DNA of 64,000 bases from Agrobacterium pusense (lineage in GTDB: Bacteria > Pseudomonadota > Alphaproteobacteria > Rhizobiales > Rhizobiaceae): positions 186,001 through 250,000 of the forward strand of contig NZ_FNBB01000003.1 of NCBI RefSeq assembly GCF_900102105.1. Direction: 5' to 3'. Below the pieces are notes generated by a model. That model did not search any database, was not told where the DNA came from, and was given only the letters and a program-made list of their open reading frames with translations. Position 1 is the first letter of the stretch. Each line of letters opens with the position of its first letter. Positions 1 to 7,620 of the stretch are shown piece by piece. The position numbers were made by a program, and so were the translations under genes.

Positions 1-179
1 CGCTCGAAGAAGGGTACGATGAGGTTCAGGCCAGGCTCGAGCGTGCGCGTATAGCGCCCGAAACGTTCCACCGTATAGCGGTATCCCTGCGGCACGGTCT
101 TGATGCCGGCAAACAGCACCAGAATGACCAGAACCACGGCTGCCAAGACGACGATGTCGAAACCGCCCAATGCGATCAT
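1..179 (-). CDS. SPFH/band-7 paraslipin (QmcA-like), N-terminal fragment
   Basis: Reading leftwards from an ATG at 177-179, 59 codons are present before the window ends. The product starts with a short hydrophobic anchor (about residues 8-26, rich in V, L and I). It continues with the segment TVPQGYRYTVERFGRYTRTL and then EPGLNLIVPFF, which is typical of the start of the stomatin/prohibitin SPFH domain in QmcA/paraslipin proteins. Family members are membrane-anchored scaffold proteins, often next to an NfeD protein, that form oligomers at the inner membrane. It lies 58 bases downstream of hemH on the same strand and could be co-transcribed. The C-terminal part lies outside the window, so the exact subfamily cannot be settled. 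Confidence 0.8.
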   Translation of the reverse strand, partial: MIALGGFDIVVLAAVVLVILVLFAGIKTVPQGYRYTVERFGRYTRTLEPGLNLIVPFFE

Positions 180-237
180 CACTTTACCCTCCAGCACATC
201 ATGATCAGGGTTTTACCCCCGTATCGTTATGGCAAGA

Positions 238-1272
238 TTACACCCAGCCTTGCAACTCCCGCCGCACAACCTTTTCGAGAACGGTCATGCCCTCGGCACT
301 GTCATTCAGGCATGGGATGTGGGCGAATTTCTCGCCGCCATTATGCAGGAAGATTTCTCCGGCTTCACCGGCAATTTCTTCCAGGGTCTCAAGACAATCC
401 GATACGAAGCCGGGATTCATCACGGCTATACGTTTGATGCCTTCCGAGGCAAGTTTTTCCACGGTCTTGTCAGTATAGGGCTGGAGCCACTCTTCCGGTC
501 CGAAACGGGACTGGAACGTGATCATGAAGTTCTTGTCGGTCAAGCCCAGAGCCTCCCGCAGCAGACGAGCGGTTTTCTGGCAATGGCAATAATAGGGGTC
601 GCCCTTTTTGAAATAGGATTGCGGAATGCCGTGGAAGGAGGTGATCAGCATCTCCGGCTCCCAGTCCAGCGTCGCCAGATGGTTTTTGACGGAGGCGGCG
701 AGCGCCTCGATATAAGCGGGATCGTCATGATAGGGCGGCACGGTGCGGATCGCTGGCTGCCAGCGCAGTTTCATCAGATGTTCAAACGCCTTGTCGTTCA
801 CGGTCGCCGTGGTGGACGCGGCATATTGCGGATAAAGCGGAAAAAGCAGGATTTTTTCGCAGCCCTGTTCTTTAAGCGCGTCGATCTTCGAGGTGATGGA
901 AGGCTGCCCGTAACGCATTGCCCAGTCAACAACCACGTTGGGCAAATCCTTCAATGCCTGCGCCATCAACTCGCCCTGGCTGCGCGTATATGTGCGCAGG
1001 TAGCTTTCGTTGCGCTCGTGGTTCCAGATTTCCTCGTAGGCCTTGCCAACCTTCTGCGGGCGCTTGTTGAGGACGATGCCGTAAAGGATCGGATACCAGT
1101 AGAGGCGCGACCATTCGATAACGCGCTTGTCGCTCAGGAACTCCGCCAGATAACGGCGCATCGGCCAATAATCCGTACCATCGGGCGTGCCGAGATTGAC
1201 GAGCAGCACGCCCACCTTGCCAAATGCGACACGGGGATGGTTCGCGGGGAGTGCGGATAATTCTGTCACCAT
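238..1272 (-). CDS. hemH: Ferrochelatase
   Basis: Ferrochelatase inserts Fe2+ into protoporphyrin IX, the last step of protohaem synthesis. The 344-residue product has the family opening KVGVLLVNLGTPDGTDYWPM, the segments LLFPLYPQYAASTTATV and LITSFHGIPQSYFKKGDPY, which carries the active-site histidine, and the C-terminal motif VMNPGFVSDCLETLEEI. A longer reading frame continues upstream to 1431, but homology only begins shortly after the ATG at 1272, so I place the start there. It is transcribed leftwards with the paraslipin gene following. No Irr or FNR-type box is obvious upstream. Length and motifs match the alphaproteobacterial family. Confidence 0.95.
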   Translation of the reverse strand: MVTELSALPANHPRVAFGKVGVLLVNLGTPDGTDYWPMRRYLAEFLSDKRVIEWSRLYWYPILYGIVLNKRPQKVGKAYEEIWNHERNESYLRTYTRSQGELMAQALKDLPNVVVDWAMRYGQPSITSKIDALKEQGCEKILLFPLYPQYAASTTATVNDKAFEHLMKLRWQPAIRTVPPYHDDPAYIEALAASVKNHLATLDWEPEMLITSFHGIPQSYFKKGDPYYCHCQKTARLLREALGLTDKNFMITFQSRFGPEEWLQPYTDKTVEKLASEGIKRIAVMNPGFVSDCLETLEEIAGEAGEIFLHNGGEKFAHIPCLNDSAEGMTVLEKVVRRELQGWV

Positions 1273-1625
1273 GAATGATACCCTGAAACTCGAACTGGTT
1301 GTGCGAGGGACGCTCCGCCTCGGATAAAGGCTGGAAACGCTCCATCGTCTGTTTATTGACCCCAACGCAAACCGCAATGAAGTTTGGCCGGAAGTGCACG
1401 AGCTATACGCCCGTGGCGTTACTTTGTTCATCGTGTTCTAGACGAAATTCTTCAGGATTAAACCACCGCCACCGGCTATTTCCGCCATTCCGGCAGGCAC
1501 ATGCCTTCAGGCGGCAAAATTATTACCGTAAGTATCTGTTTTTAATTAGAAAAAAGAAGCCGGCCCAGAAATTCGAGGGCCGGCTTCGTGTCTGCGGCAT
1601 ATTGCCCTGTCTGCTGTAGCCCCGC
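1273..1625. other. Intergenic region upstream of hemH
   Basis: This 353-base stretch lies between the hemH start and the 3' end of the 5'-nucleotidase gene. It should contain the hemH promoter. The right part holds the rho-independent terminator listed at 1550-1587. The short frames crossing it look like out-of-frame extensions, and I found no convincing small gene. Confidence 0.5.
1550..1587 (-). terminator. Rho-independent terminator of the 5'-nucleotidase gene
   Basis: An 11-bp perfect stem (1556-1566 with 1577-1587, arm GAAGCCGGCCC) has a 10-base loop. On the minus strand it is followed by six T residues (1550-1555). It lies about 40 bases beyond the stop codon of the leftward gene. Confidence 0.9.
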
Positions 1626-3542
1626 TTATTGAGCCGGCAGTTCCAGCTCCTCGCCGATTTCGATGTGGTTCGGATGCTTCAGCGTGTTTGCCTTGGCAAT
1701 TCTCTGCCAGAGCGCGCCGTCGCCATATTTCTCCGCAGCAATTTTCCAGAGCGAATCGCCTTTTTCCACCACATATTTGCTGGCGGCTGCAGCAGCTGCA
1801 GCAGGCGTCGTTGTGGGAGGTGCGGGGGTGGCAGGGGCTGCAGGCGCGGGTGCCGGTGTGGCGGCCGGAGCGGCTGTCGTCGCTGCCGGCGCGGGTGCTG
1901 CGGGCTTCGCCGGGGCGACGTAACCTGCGGGCGTCACTTCGGCGATGCGGCCATCCGTATAGGGCTTATAGGGGCTGTTGGCGGTAATATAGGCCGCGAC
2001 GGCCTCCTCGAGATTGGGGCCGAAATCATAAGCGTTGATGGCTTTGGTCGCAAAAACCTTGAAGCCGTCACCCCCGGTCCGCACGTAGTTATTGGCCGCA
2101 ACGATATAGGTCTTGGCGGGATCGAGAGGCACGAAGGCATCGCCTTCCTTGACTTCGACGGAAACGACGCGGCTGCCGGCCGGCTTCGAGCGGTCGAAGG
2201 AATATTTCATGCCGGAAACCTGCATGAAGCGGCCCGCACCGTCATCAATCTGGCTGACGCCGTTTTCGAGGGCGGCACGAATATCCTCGCCCTTGAGCTG
2301 GAAGGTTGCGACGGTGTTCTGGAACGGCAGAACCGTCAGCACTTCACCCATGGAGACATCGCCGCCATCGATGGAGGAACGCAGGCCGCCGCTATTTGCA
2401 AAAGCGATGGTGACGCCCTGATCCTTGACGCGGGCCAGCGTTGCGTCGGCCACCAGATTGCCCATCGAGCATTCCTTCACGCGGCAAATCTTGCGGTCGC
2501 CCTCGATCGGGCCCTCAGAAGTGCCGACCACCTTGGCTTTCAGGGCTTCGATCGGCGCCTTCAGTTCATCGATACGCTTCAGCGTGGCTTCATCGGGCTT
2601 GAAGGAGGAATCGACGAGGATCGGGTCTCCCTTGCTTTCCTTAACCACGCCGTTGTCGTCGAAGACGACTTTGAGGTCGCCAAGATATTTGCTGTACTGG
2701 CCGGCCTGCACGACAGGAACCTTGTAGCCGCCGGGATTGTCAACGAGCGTCGGATAAGGGCCTTCGGCTTTCTGGTCGGTGTTCGACAGCAGCGTATGCG
2801 AATGGCCGCCAACCACAACATCGACATCGGGAATTTTGGCGATGAATTCCAGATCGCGCGGGTAGCCGACATGGGTGAGCGCGACGATCTTATCGACGCC
2901 GTCCTGCTTCAGCTTCTGTACCTGTTCGCTAATTTTCGCGACATCTTCGGCAATGGTGATGTTGGGACCAGGTGTTGCCAGTTCGGCCGTATCGTTGGCA
3001 ACGGCGCCGACGATACCGATTTTCTGTCCGCCGACCTCGAGCACGATGGACGGCTTTACCCGGTCGCCGATTTTAGAGGCGGCGGTGGCCACCACGTTGG
3101 CGGTTACGACGGGGAATTGAACCTTGTCGAGGAAGCCGGCGAGCCCGTCCTCGCTATCGTCGAATTCATGGTTGCCGACGGTCATCGCGTCGAACTTCAT
3201 GGCATTCAGCATTTCCGCTTCCACCGTGCCCTTGTAGGTGGTGTAGAACAGTGAGCCCTGGAAATTATCGCCGGCATTGAGCAGCAGGACGTTTTTTCCT
3301 CCGGCCTTCAGGGCATCCCTTGTCTGGTTGATCGCTGTCAGCAGGCGCGCGGCACCGCCGAAGCATTCATTCTTGCCTTCCTCTTCCGCAGAGCAGGTCG
3401 AGTCGAATTTGTTGATCGATTCGATACGGGAGTGAAAATCATTGATGTGAAGAATGTTGAGCTCGTAATCGGCCAGAGCCGCGCTGGCGGAAAGCGTTAT
3501 CGCCGAAACGCTCAGCATGCCCAGTCCCAAAATTTTCTTCAT
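1626..3542 (-). CDS. Secreted 5'-nucleotidase/metallophosphatase with C-terminal LysM domain
   Basis: The 638-residue product begins with a signal peptide (residues 1-24, ending ASAALA). An N-terminal calcineurin-like metallophosphatase domain follows, with the metal-site motifs LNILHINDFHSR, NAGDNFQG, GNHEFDDS and VGGHSHTL. The UshA/5'-nucleotidase C-terminal domain includes AFANSGGLRSSIDGGDVSMG and NNYVRTGGDGFKVF. After an Ala/Pro-rich linker (about residues 540-590), a LysM module starting KYVVEKGDSLWKIAAEKYGD ends the protein. The enzyme probably hydrolyses nucleotides or sugar nucleotides in the periplasm, and the LysM domain should tether it to peptidoglycan. It has its own terminator at 1550-1587. 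The enzymatic class is secure; the substrate is not. Confidence 0.92.
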   Translation of the reverse strand: MKKILGLGMLSVSAITLSASAALADYELNILHINDFHSRIESINKFDSTCSAEEEGKNECFGGAARLLTAINQTRDALKAGGKNVLLLNAGDNFQGSLFYTTYKGTVEAEMLNAMKFDAMTVGNHEFDDSEDGLAGFLDKVQFPVVTANVVATAASKIGDRVKPSIVLEVGGQKIGIVGAVANDTAELATPGPNITIAEDVAKISEQVQKLKQDGVDKIVALTHVGYPRDLEFIAKIPDVDVVVGGHSHTLLSNTDQKAEGPYPTLVDNPGGYKVPVVQAGQYSKYLGDLKVVFDDNGVVKESKGDPILVDSSFKPDEATLKRIDELKAPIEALKAKVVGTSEGPIEGDRKICRVKECSMGNLVADATLARVKDQGVTIAFANSGGLRSSIDGGDVSMGEVLTVLPFQNTVATFQLKGEDIRAALENGVSQIDDGAGRFMQVSGMKYSFDRSKPAGSRVVSVEVKEGDAFVPLDPAKTYIVAANNYVRTGGDGFKVFATKAINAYDFGPNLEEAVAAYITANSPYKPYTDGRIAEVTPAGYVAPAKPAAPAPAATTAAPAATPAPAPAAPATPAPPTTTPAAAAAAASKYVVEKGDSLWKIAAEKYGDGALWQRIAKANTLKHPNHIEIGEELELPAQ

Positions 3543-3697
3543 GGTCCCTCTCTCCTGTTCAAAGCGGAAGCCCTGGCCGGTTGATCATTCTCCGACCGCG
3601 CTCATTCTTTAGTCCGAAAACATGTCAGTCTTTCGAAAACCGGATGTTTCCATTTAGCGGCAGTCGCCGCAAGCGAAATTATGACAGGTAGGCAATA

Positions 3698-3725
3698 AAG
3701 AAAAACGCACGCCAAAGGCGTGCGT
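3698..3725 (-). terminator. Rho-independent terminator of omp10
   Basis: A 9-bp perfect stem (3705-3713 with 3717-3725, arm ACGCACGCC) has a 3-base loop. On the minus strand it runs into T residues. It lies 35 bases beyond the stop of the omp10-like gene. Confidence 0.88.
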
Positions 3726-3759
3726 CCGAGGGGTTTATCTTATTGAATAGGTGATATTA

Positions 3760-4134
3760 TCAGCCCTGACGCGTGAGCGAGAACTGGCTGTTTGTGTCCG
3801 TCGTGCAGTTCAATTGTGACGGGGAGACGAGGGCGCAGTTGACGCGCGACTGCGTGTTGCGCACCAGCGACGTCATATTGATTTCGTAAAGTGTCGGCGA
3901 AATGGTGACATAGGTGCCGGAGGCCAGCAGCGTGTTGGTGTCGGTTGACCGGGTGGAGAAGGCGCCGTTCTGGAAGGTCGATACGATGCCGTTGCGGTCG
4001 ATCCAGCGGCCGTCGACAGCCGGCCCGCGGGACAGGGACGGCGCCATCGAGGTTTGCTGCGATGGACCCGGCGCGACGCATGAAGACACCGCGATGGCGG
4101 CTGAAAGCAAAGCCGCGCTTGTCTTGAAGTTCAT
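3760..4134 (-). CDS. omp10: Omp10-family outer membrane lipoprotein
   Basis: The 124-residue product has a short signal sequence with the lipobox VSSC near residue 19. The mature part resembles Brucella Omp10: [20 protein letters not shown], then [32 protein letters not shown] and QLNCTTD followed by FSLTR. Omp10 is a small surface-exposed lipoprotein of Brucella. Its biochemical function is unknown, and I infer only outer-membrane location here. The gene is monocistronic, with its own terminator, and lies between the 5'-nucleotidase and homospermidine synthase genes. The assignment rests on recalled family sequence, not an alignment. Confidence 0.85.
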   Translation of the reverse strand: MNFKTSAALLSAAIAVSSCVAPGPSQQTSMAPSLSRGPAVDGRWIDRNGIVSTFQNGAFSTRSTDTNTLLASGTYVTISPTLYEINMTSLVRNTQSRVNCALVSPSQLNCTTDTNSQFSLTRQG

Positions 4135-4280
4135 GAGCCTGTTCTCCTGCGATTCGATAAAAGCTTCTTGCTTCGACCATGCCGTGAAGCGTTCTTTATT
4201 TCAAGGCAACGTTGTTCGCTCTCCCCGGTTCCTGAGGTCATTCAGGAAAGTCCCGGCGTGGCAAATATGAGACTCTTCCA

Positions 4281-5726
4281 TCAGCGCACGAGGATGTTGC
4301 GGAACTGCCAGGGATCGGACTTGTCGAGATTTTCGGGGAACAGGCCGGGACGACCATCAAGCGGTGTCCAGTCGGTATAATGACCCTCGACCGGGCCGAG
4401 ATAGGGGCGCTGCACTTCAAGGCAGCGGCGATAGTCCATCTCGTCGGCTTCGACGATGCCGACCTGAGGATTTTCGAGCGCCCAGACCATGCCGGCCAGC
4501 ACCGCCGAACTGACCTGCAGTCCGGTCGCGTTCTGGTTCGGGGCAAGCGACCGCGCCTCTTGCAGGCTGAGCCGGGAGCCATACCAATAGGCGTTTTTTT
4601 CGTGACCATAGAGCAGGACGCCCAGCTCGTCGGCGCCATCGACAAGCTCGTCTTCGCCCAGCACATGCTGAACCGGCTGGGGAATGCCGCCATTGCCGAA
4701 GAGTTCATGCAGGGAGAGAATCGCGTCGTTGCAGGGATGGTAGGCATAATGACAGGTGGGTCGGTATGTCACGTCGCCACCATCGTTGCGGACAGTGAAA
4801 TAATCCGAAATCGAAATCGCCTCATTGTGCGTGACGAGAAATCCATATTGCGGCCCAAGGCCCGGGCACCATGTGCGTACTCTTGTGTTGGCGCCCGGCT
4901 GATCGAGATAGATCGCTGCCTTGCTGCCCTTCTTCTGTTTTTTTGCGTTTTTCGGCATCCAGTTCTCATGCGTTCCCCAGCCGAGCTCGGCCGGCTGAAA
5001 ACCTTCCGCGATAAAACCTTCGACGGACCACGTGTTCCAGAAAGCGCCGAAGGGCTTGGGTTCTTTCGCCCGCTGGGTGTCGCGTTCAGCCACGTGAACA
5101 CCCTTGACGCCAAGCCGCTCCATCAGTTTCGCCCAGCCCTCCCGGTCATGGGACTGCGGCTCCTCGATGTCGACGCCGATATCCTTTGCGAGATTGACGA
5201 GTGCCTGTTTCACGAACCACGAGACCATGCCCGGATTGGCGCCGCAGGTCGAAACGGCCGTCGTGCCGCCGGGTCTGCGCGCCTTTTCCTTGAGCATGGT
5301 CTCGCGCAGCGAATAATTCGTTCTCGCGGCATTGTCGGCATCGGCATCGAAATAAAAGCCGGGCCATGGCTCCACGACGGTGTCGATGTAGAGCATGCCG
5401 TGTTTACGGCAGATACGCATGAGATCGACGGATGCGGCATCCACGGAAAGGTTGACGCAGAAACCTTGACCCCGCACGCCTTTAAGAAGCGGCTTGAGAA
5501 CCTCCTTATAGTTCTCCTTTGTCAGGTGTGTCTGGATATGACGGATGCCCTTCTCGGCCAGAAACGGGGCGATGTCTGCGCGCGGATCGATGACCACGAG
5601 GCGGGTCCGGTCGAAATTGAAATGACGTTCGATCAACGGAAGAGTGCCACGCCCGATGGAGCCGAAGCCGATCATGATGATTGGGCCATCGATATCGCCA
5701 TAAATCGGGTGGTTTGCGTCCGTCAT
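4281..5726 (-). CDS. hss: Homospermidine synthase
   Basis: The 481-residue protein matches bacterial homospermidine synthase, which makes sym-homospermidine from putrescine using NAD+ as a recycled cofactor. The N-terminal Rossmann fold shows IIMIGFGSIGRGTLPLIERH with a GxGxxG-type loop, followed by RLVVIDPRAD. The substrate domain carries LYIDTVVEPWPGFY, STCGANPGMVSWFVKQAL, and the C-terminal DEMDYRRCLEVQRPYLGPVE. On the minus strand AAAGGA lies about 10 bases before the ATG at 5726, which supports this start. Homospermidine is a major polyamine in many rhizobia. The gene appears to be monocistronic and faces the diguanylate cyclase divergently. A weak inverted repeat at 4229-4248 downstream lacks a T-run. 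Confidence 0.95.
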   Translation of the reverse strand: MTDANHPIYGDIDGPIIMIGFGSIGRGTLPLIERHFNFDRTRLVVIDPRADIAPFLAEKGIRHIQTHLTKENYKEVLKPLLKGVRGQGFCVNLSVDAASVDLMRICRKHGMLYIDTVVEPWPGFYFDADADNAARTNYSLRETMLKEKARRPGGTTAVSTCGANPGMVSWFVKQALVNLAKDIGVDIEEPQSHDREGWAKLMERLGVKGVHVAERDTQRAKEPKPFGAFWNTWSVEGFIAEGFQPAELGWGTHENWMPKNAKKQKKGSKAAIYLDQPGANTRVRTWCPGLGPQYGFLVTHNEAISISDYFTVRNDGGDVTYRPTCHYAYHPCNDAILSLHELFGNGGIPQPVQHVLGEDELVDGADELGVLLYGHEKNAYWYGSRLSLQEARSLAPNQNATGLQVSSAVLAGMVWALENPQVGIVEADEMDYRRCLEVQRPYLGPVEGHYTDWTPLDGRPGLFPENLDKSDPWQFRNILVR

Positions 5727-5939
5727 TCGTCAATTTTCCTTTTTCAGCCAATAAGTAAGCTAGATCACAAAAGCGTGCCACAATAAAGGGCAGGCAGACG
5801 ACGGACATATGACGGTGCTGCCCGCAAGGTCGGTTCAGCTTCTCTTCCCTTCATTCTGCCTCTTCGCATTTTGGAGGGCGCGTTTATAATTGAACTCTTC
5901 TTTTCGCCATCGACCAAGGCTCGGGGAGGGCTTGACGGG

Positions 5940-6887
5940 ATGATGGAGGAGGGATTTCTCCATCACAGGAGTTGCCTGTTGAGTGATCTTTTCGCGCGTG
6001 TAACAGTGCTTCAGAGTGCCACCCCCGTTTTGATCGCCCTCTATGATTCCGACGATCGGTTGCGGCATGCCAATCCGTCGTTTCGGGAGAGCTTCAGGCT
6101 TGCCGAAGATGATTTTCCGACCTGGGCGGATATCATGCGGCTGAACCACCGGCTGCGGACCGGTGTCGTCATTCGCAACAATGATTTCGAGGGATGGCTG
6201 CTGTCGGCGCAGTCCCGTCGCGGCAAGCTGCCTTACCGCGCCTTCGAGATGGACATGTATGACGGCCGCTGGTTCTGGATGACGGAAACGGTGCAGCAGG
6301 ATGGCTGGATGCTTTGCGTTGCAAGCGATGTCACCGAATTGCGCCAGGGTTACAGAACGCTGAGGCAGGACAGGGATCTGGCCGTACGCGCCTCCCAGAC
6401 GGACGAACTCACGGGAACGGCGAACCGCCGCTTCGTCTTCGCCAAGCTGGCATTGCAGGTCGAGCAGGTCTCAAAGGGGCTGGAAGCCTCTTTTTGCCTT
6501 TGCACGCTCGATATCGATTTTTTCAAGCAGATCAATGATCGTTTCGGTCATAAGTGCGGTGACGCGGTGCTGCGCGATTTTGTCGGCGTCGCCCATTCCG
6601 TCATCCGCAGGGTCGATTGTTTCGGCAGGATCGGTGGTGAAGAGTTCATGCTCGTCCTGCCGAGAACGTCTCTTGCCGAGGGGCGGGACATTGTCGAGCG
6701 GCTGCTGCAGCGAGTTCGGCTTTCGCGACCTCTCGCGGATTTTCCGGATTTCTCCTACAGCTGCTCGGCCGGCATGACGGCCTATCGGACGGCGGAAAGC
6801 GCGGACGATATTTTCACGCGTGCCGATCAGGCCCTTTATGCGGCCAAGGAGAAGGGCCGCGACCGGCTTCTGGCGGTAACGGTCTAG
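5940..6887 (+). CDS. PAS-GGDEF diguanylate cyclase
   Basis: The product (about 315 residues) has an N-terminal PAS-like sensor (ATPVLIALYDSDDRLRHANP). A GGDEF domain follows, with DELTGTANRR, the metal-binding DIDFFKQINDRFGHKCGD and the catalytic GGEEF. The product inhibition site RRVD lies five residues before GGEEF, so feedback control by c-di-GMP is probable. No transmembrane segment is visible, which suggests a cytosolic enzyme. The frame is open from 5871, but that codon is TTG without a ribosome site. I chose the ATG at 5940, preceded by GGGGAGGG; a TTG near 5980 preceded by AGGAG is another candidate. The stop codon overlaps the convergent pabC-like stop within a shared CTAG. Confidence 0.88.
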   Translation: MMEEGFLHHRSCLLSDLFARVTVLQSATPVLIALYDSDDRLRHANPSFRESFRLAEDDFPTWADIMRLNHRLRTGVVIRNNDFEGWLLSAQSRRGKLPYRAFEMDMYDGRWFWMTETVQQDGWMLCVASDVTELRQGYRTLRQDRDLAVRASQTDELTGTANRRFVFAKLALQVEQVSKGLEASFCLCTLDIDFFKQINDRFGHKCGDAVLRDFVGVAHSVIRRVDCFGRIGGEEFMLVLPRTSLAEGRDIVERLLQRVRLSRPLADFPDFSYSCSAGMTAYRTAESADDIFTRADQALYAAKEKGRDRLLAVTV

Positions 6888-7519
6888 ATGAGTTCCGCCG
6901 CAACCAGCCCATGCAGCGAATTGCCGACGAAGAGCCTGCGGCCGGCAATGTCTTCCGGCTTCAGCGCCTGGCCACGCGCCTTGCGTTCGCGGATCAGATC
7001 GGCGCGCAGCACGCCCGGCAGAATGCCGCTGTCGAGCGGCGGCGTCAGCAATTGCCCATCGGGCATTTCCAGGAAAATGCTGGTCGATGATCCCTCGCAC
7101 AATTCGCCGCGTTCGTTGAGCAGCAGCACCTCGTCGGCCTCTCCGGCTGAAAATTCAGCACGGGCGGCGTCATAGGGTTCGCGGCGCGAGGACTTATGGC
7201 GATAGAAGGTATCAGTGGAATCGAGTGTGACGTTCCGGGCGATACGAACCCGCCAGACCGTATCCTGTCGCAGGGGCTTGAACTCGGTGGTTTCGATGTC
7301 CAGTTCCCCCTTGTAGTTCATCACCAGCCTGACGCAGAGCGGCTTGTCGCCGCCCACCGCCTTTTCCAGCGCCTGAACCGCATTGGCCGGGGCACGGAAA
7401 CCGAGCGCGTCGGCAGAGCGCAGCAGCCGGCGGATATGCTGGTCAATGCGCTGAAAGCCGGTCTGTGGCTCCCAGCGCAGCGTTTCCCTCAAGGTCAGAT
7501 CGGCGGGTTTGCGTTTCAT
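6884..7519 (-). CDS. pabC: Class IV aminotransferase, 4-amino-4-deoxychorismate lyase-like
   Basis: This fold-type IV PLP enzyme of 211 residues (223 if the ATG at 7555 is used) probably converts 4-amino-4-deoxychorismate to 4-aminobenzoate and pyruvate for folate synthesis. It has RHKSSRREPYDAAR, which contains the PLP lysine, the cofactor-binding NERGELCEGSSTSIFLE, and PPLDSGILPGVLRADLI. The family start TLRETLRWEPQTGFQRIDQH lies a few residues after the ATG at 7519, so I favour that start, although neither ATG has a good ribosome site. A branched-chain or D-amino acid aminotransferase role cannot be excluded. Its stop overlaps the convergent cyclase gene by 4 bases. Confidence 0.78.
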   Translation of the reverse strand: MKRKPADLTLRETLRWEPQTGFQRIDQHIRRLLRSADALGFRAPANAVQALEKAVGGDKPLCVRLVMNYKGELDIETTEFKPLRQDTVWRVRIARNVTLDSTDTFYRHKSSRREPYDAARAEFSAGEADEVLLLNERGELCEGSSTSIFLEMPDGQLLTPPLDSGILPGVLRADLIRERKARGQALKPEDIAGRRLFVGNSLHGLVAAELI

Positions 7520-7569
7520 GGCCTGTGCTCGTCGCCCGAAATTGATGACCGGCATCCTGTGCCGGCACT

Positions 7570-7616
7570 ATCAACCGGCAAAGCTTGTCCGGAACAGGAT
7601 AGCCCTGCCGGTTGAT
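7570..7616. repeat. Inverted repeat between pepF and pabC
   Basis: The 11-base arm ATCAACCGGCA (7570-7580) is repeated exactly in inverse at 7606-7616 with 25 bases between. In RNA this would form a long hairpin just after the pepF stop and before pabC. No T-run follows, so it does not look like a simple terminator. Confidence 0.55.
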
Positions 7617-7620
7617 GAGA

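Noticed and set aside
238-1260. Long plus-strand open frame opposite hemH (343 codons)
   Set aside because: It is antisense to a secure ferrochelatase gene, is rich in Arg, Gly and His without a domain pattern, and is explained by the GC-rich third positions of hemH.
1790-1900. Possible tandem repeat or CRISPR-like array in GC-rich DNA
   Set aside because: The repetition is irregular and encodes the Ala/Pro linker before the LysM domain. There are no constant direct repeats with spacers.
1629-3254. Plus-strand open frame of 541 codons opposite the 5'-nucleotidase
   Set aside because: It has Cys/Arg/Gly-rich low-complexity sequence where the real gene encodes its Ala/Pro linker, no ribosome site and no recognisable domain.
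4229-4248. Inverted repeat TTCCTGA...TCAGGAA as a terminator of hss
   Set aside because: No T-run follows on the minus strand and the stem is short.
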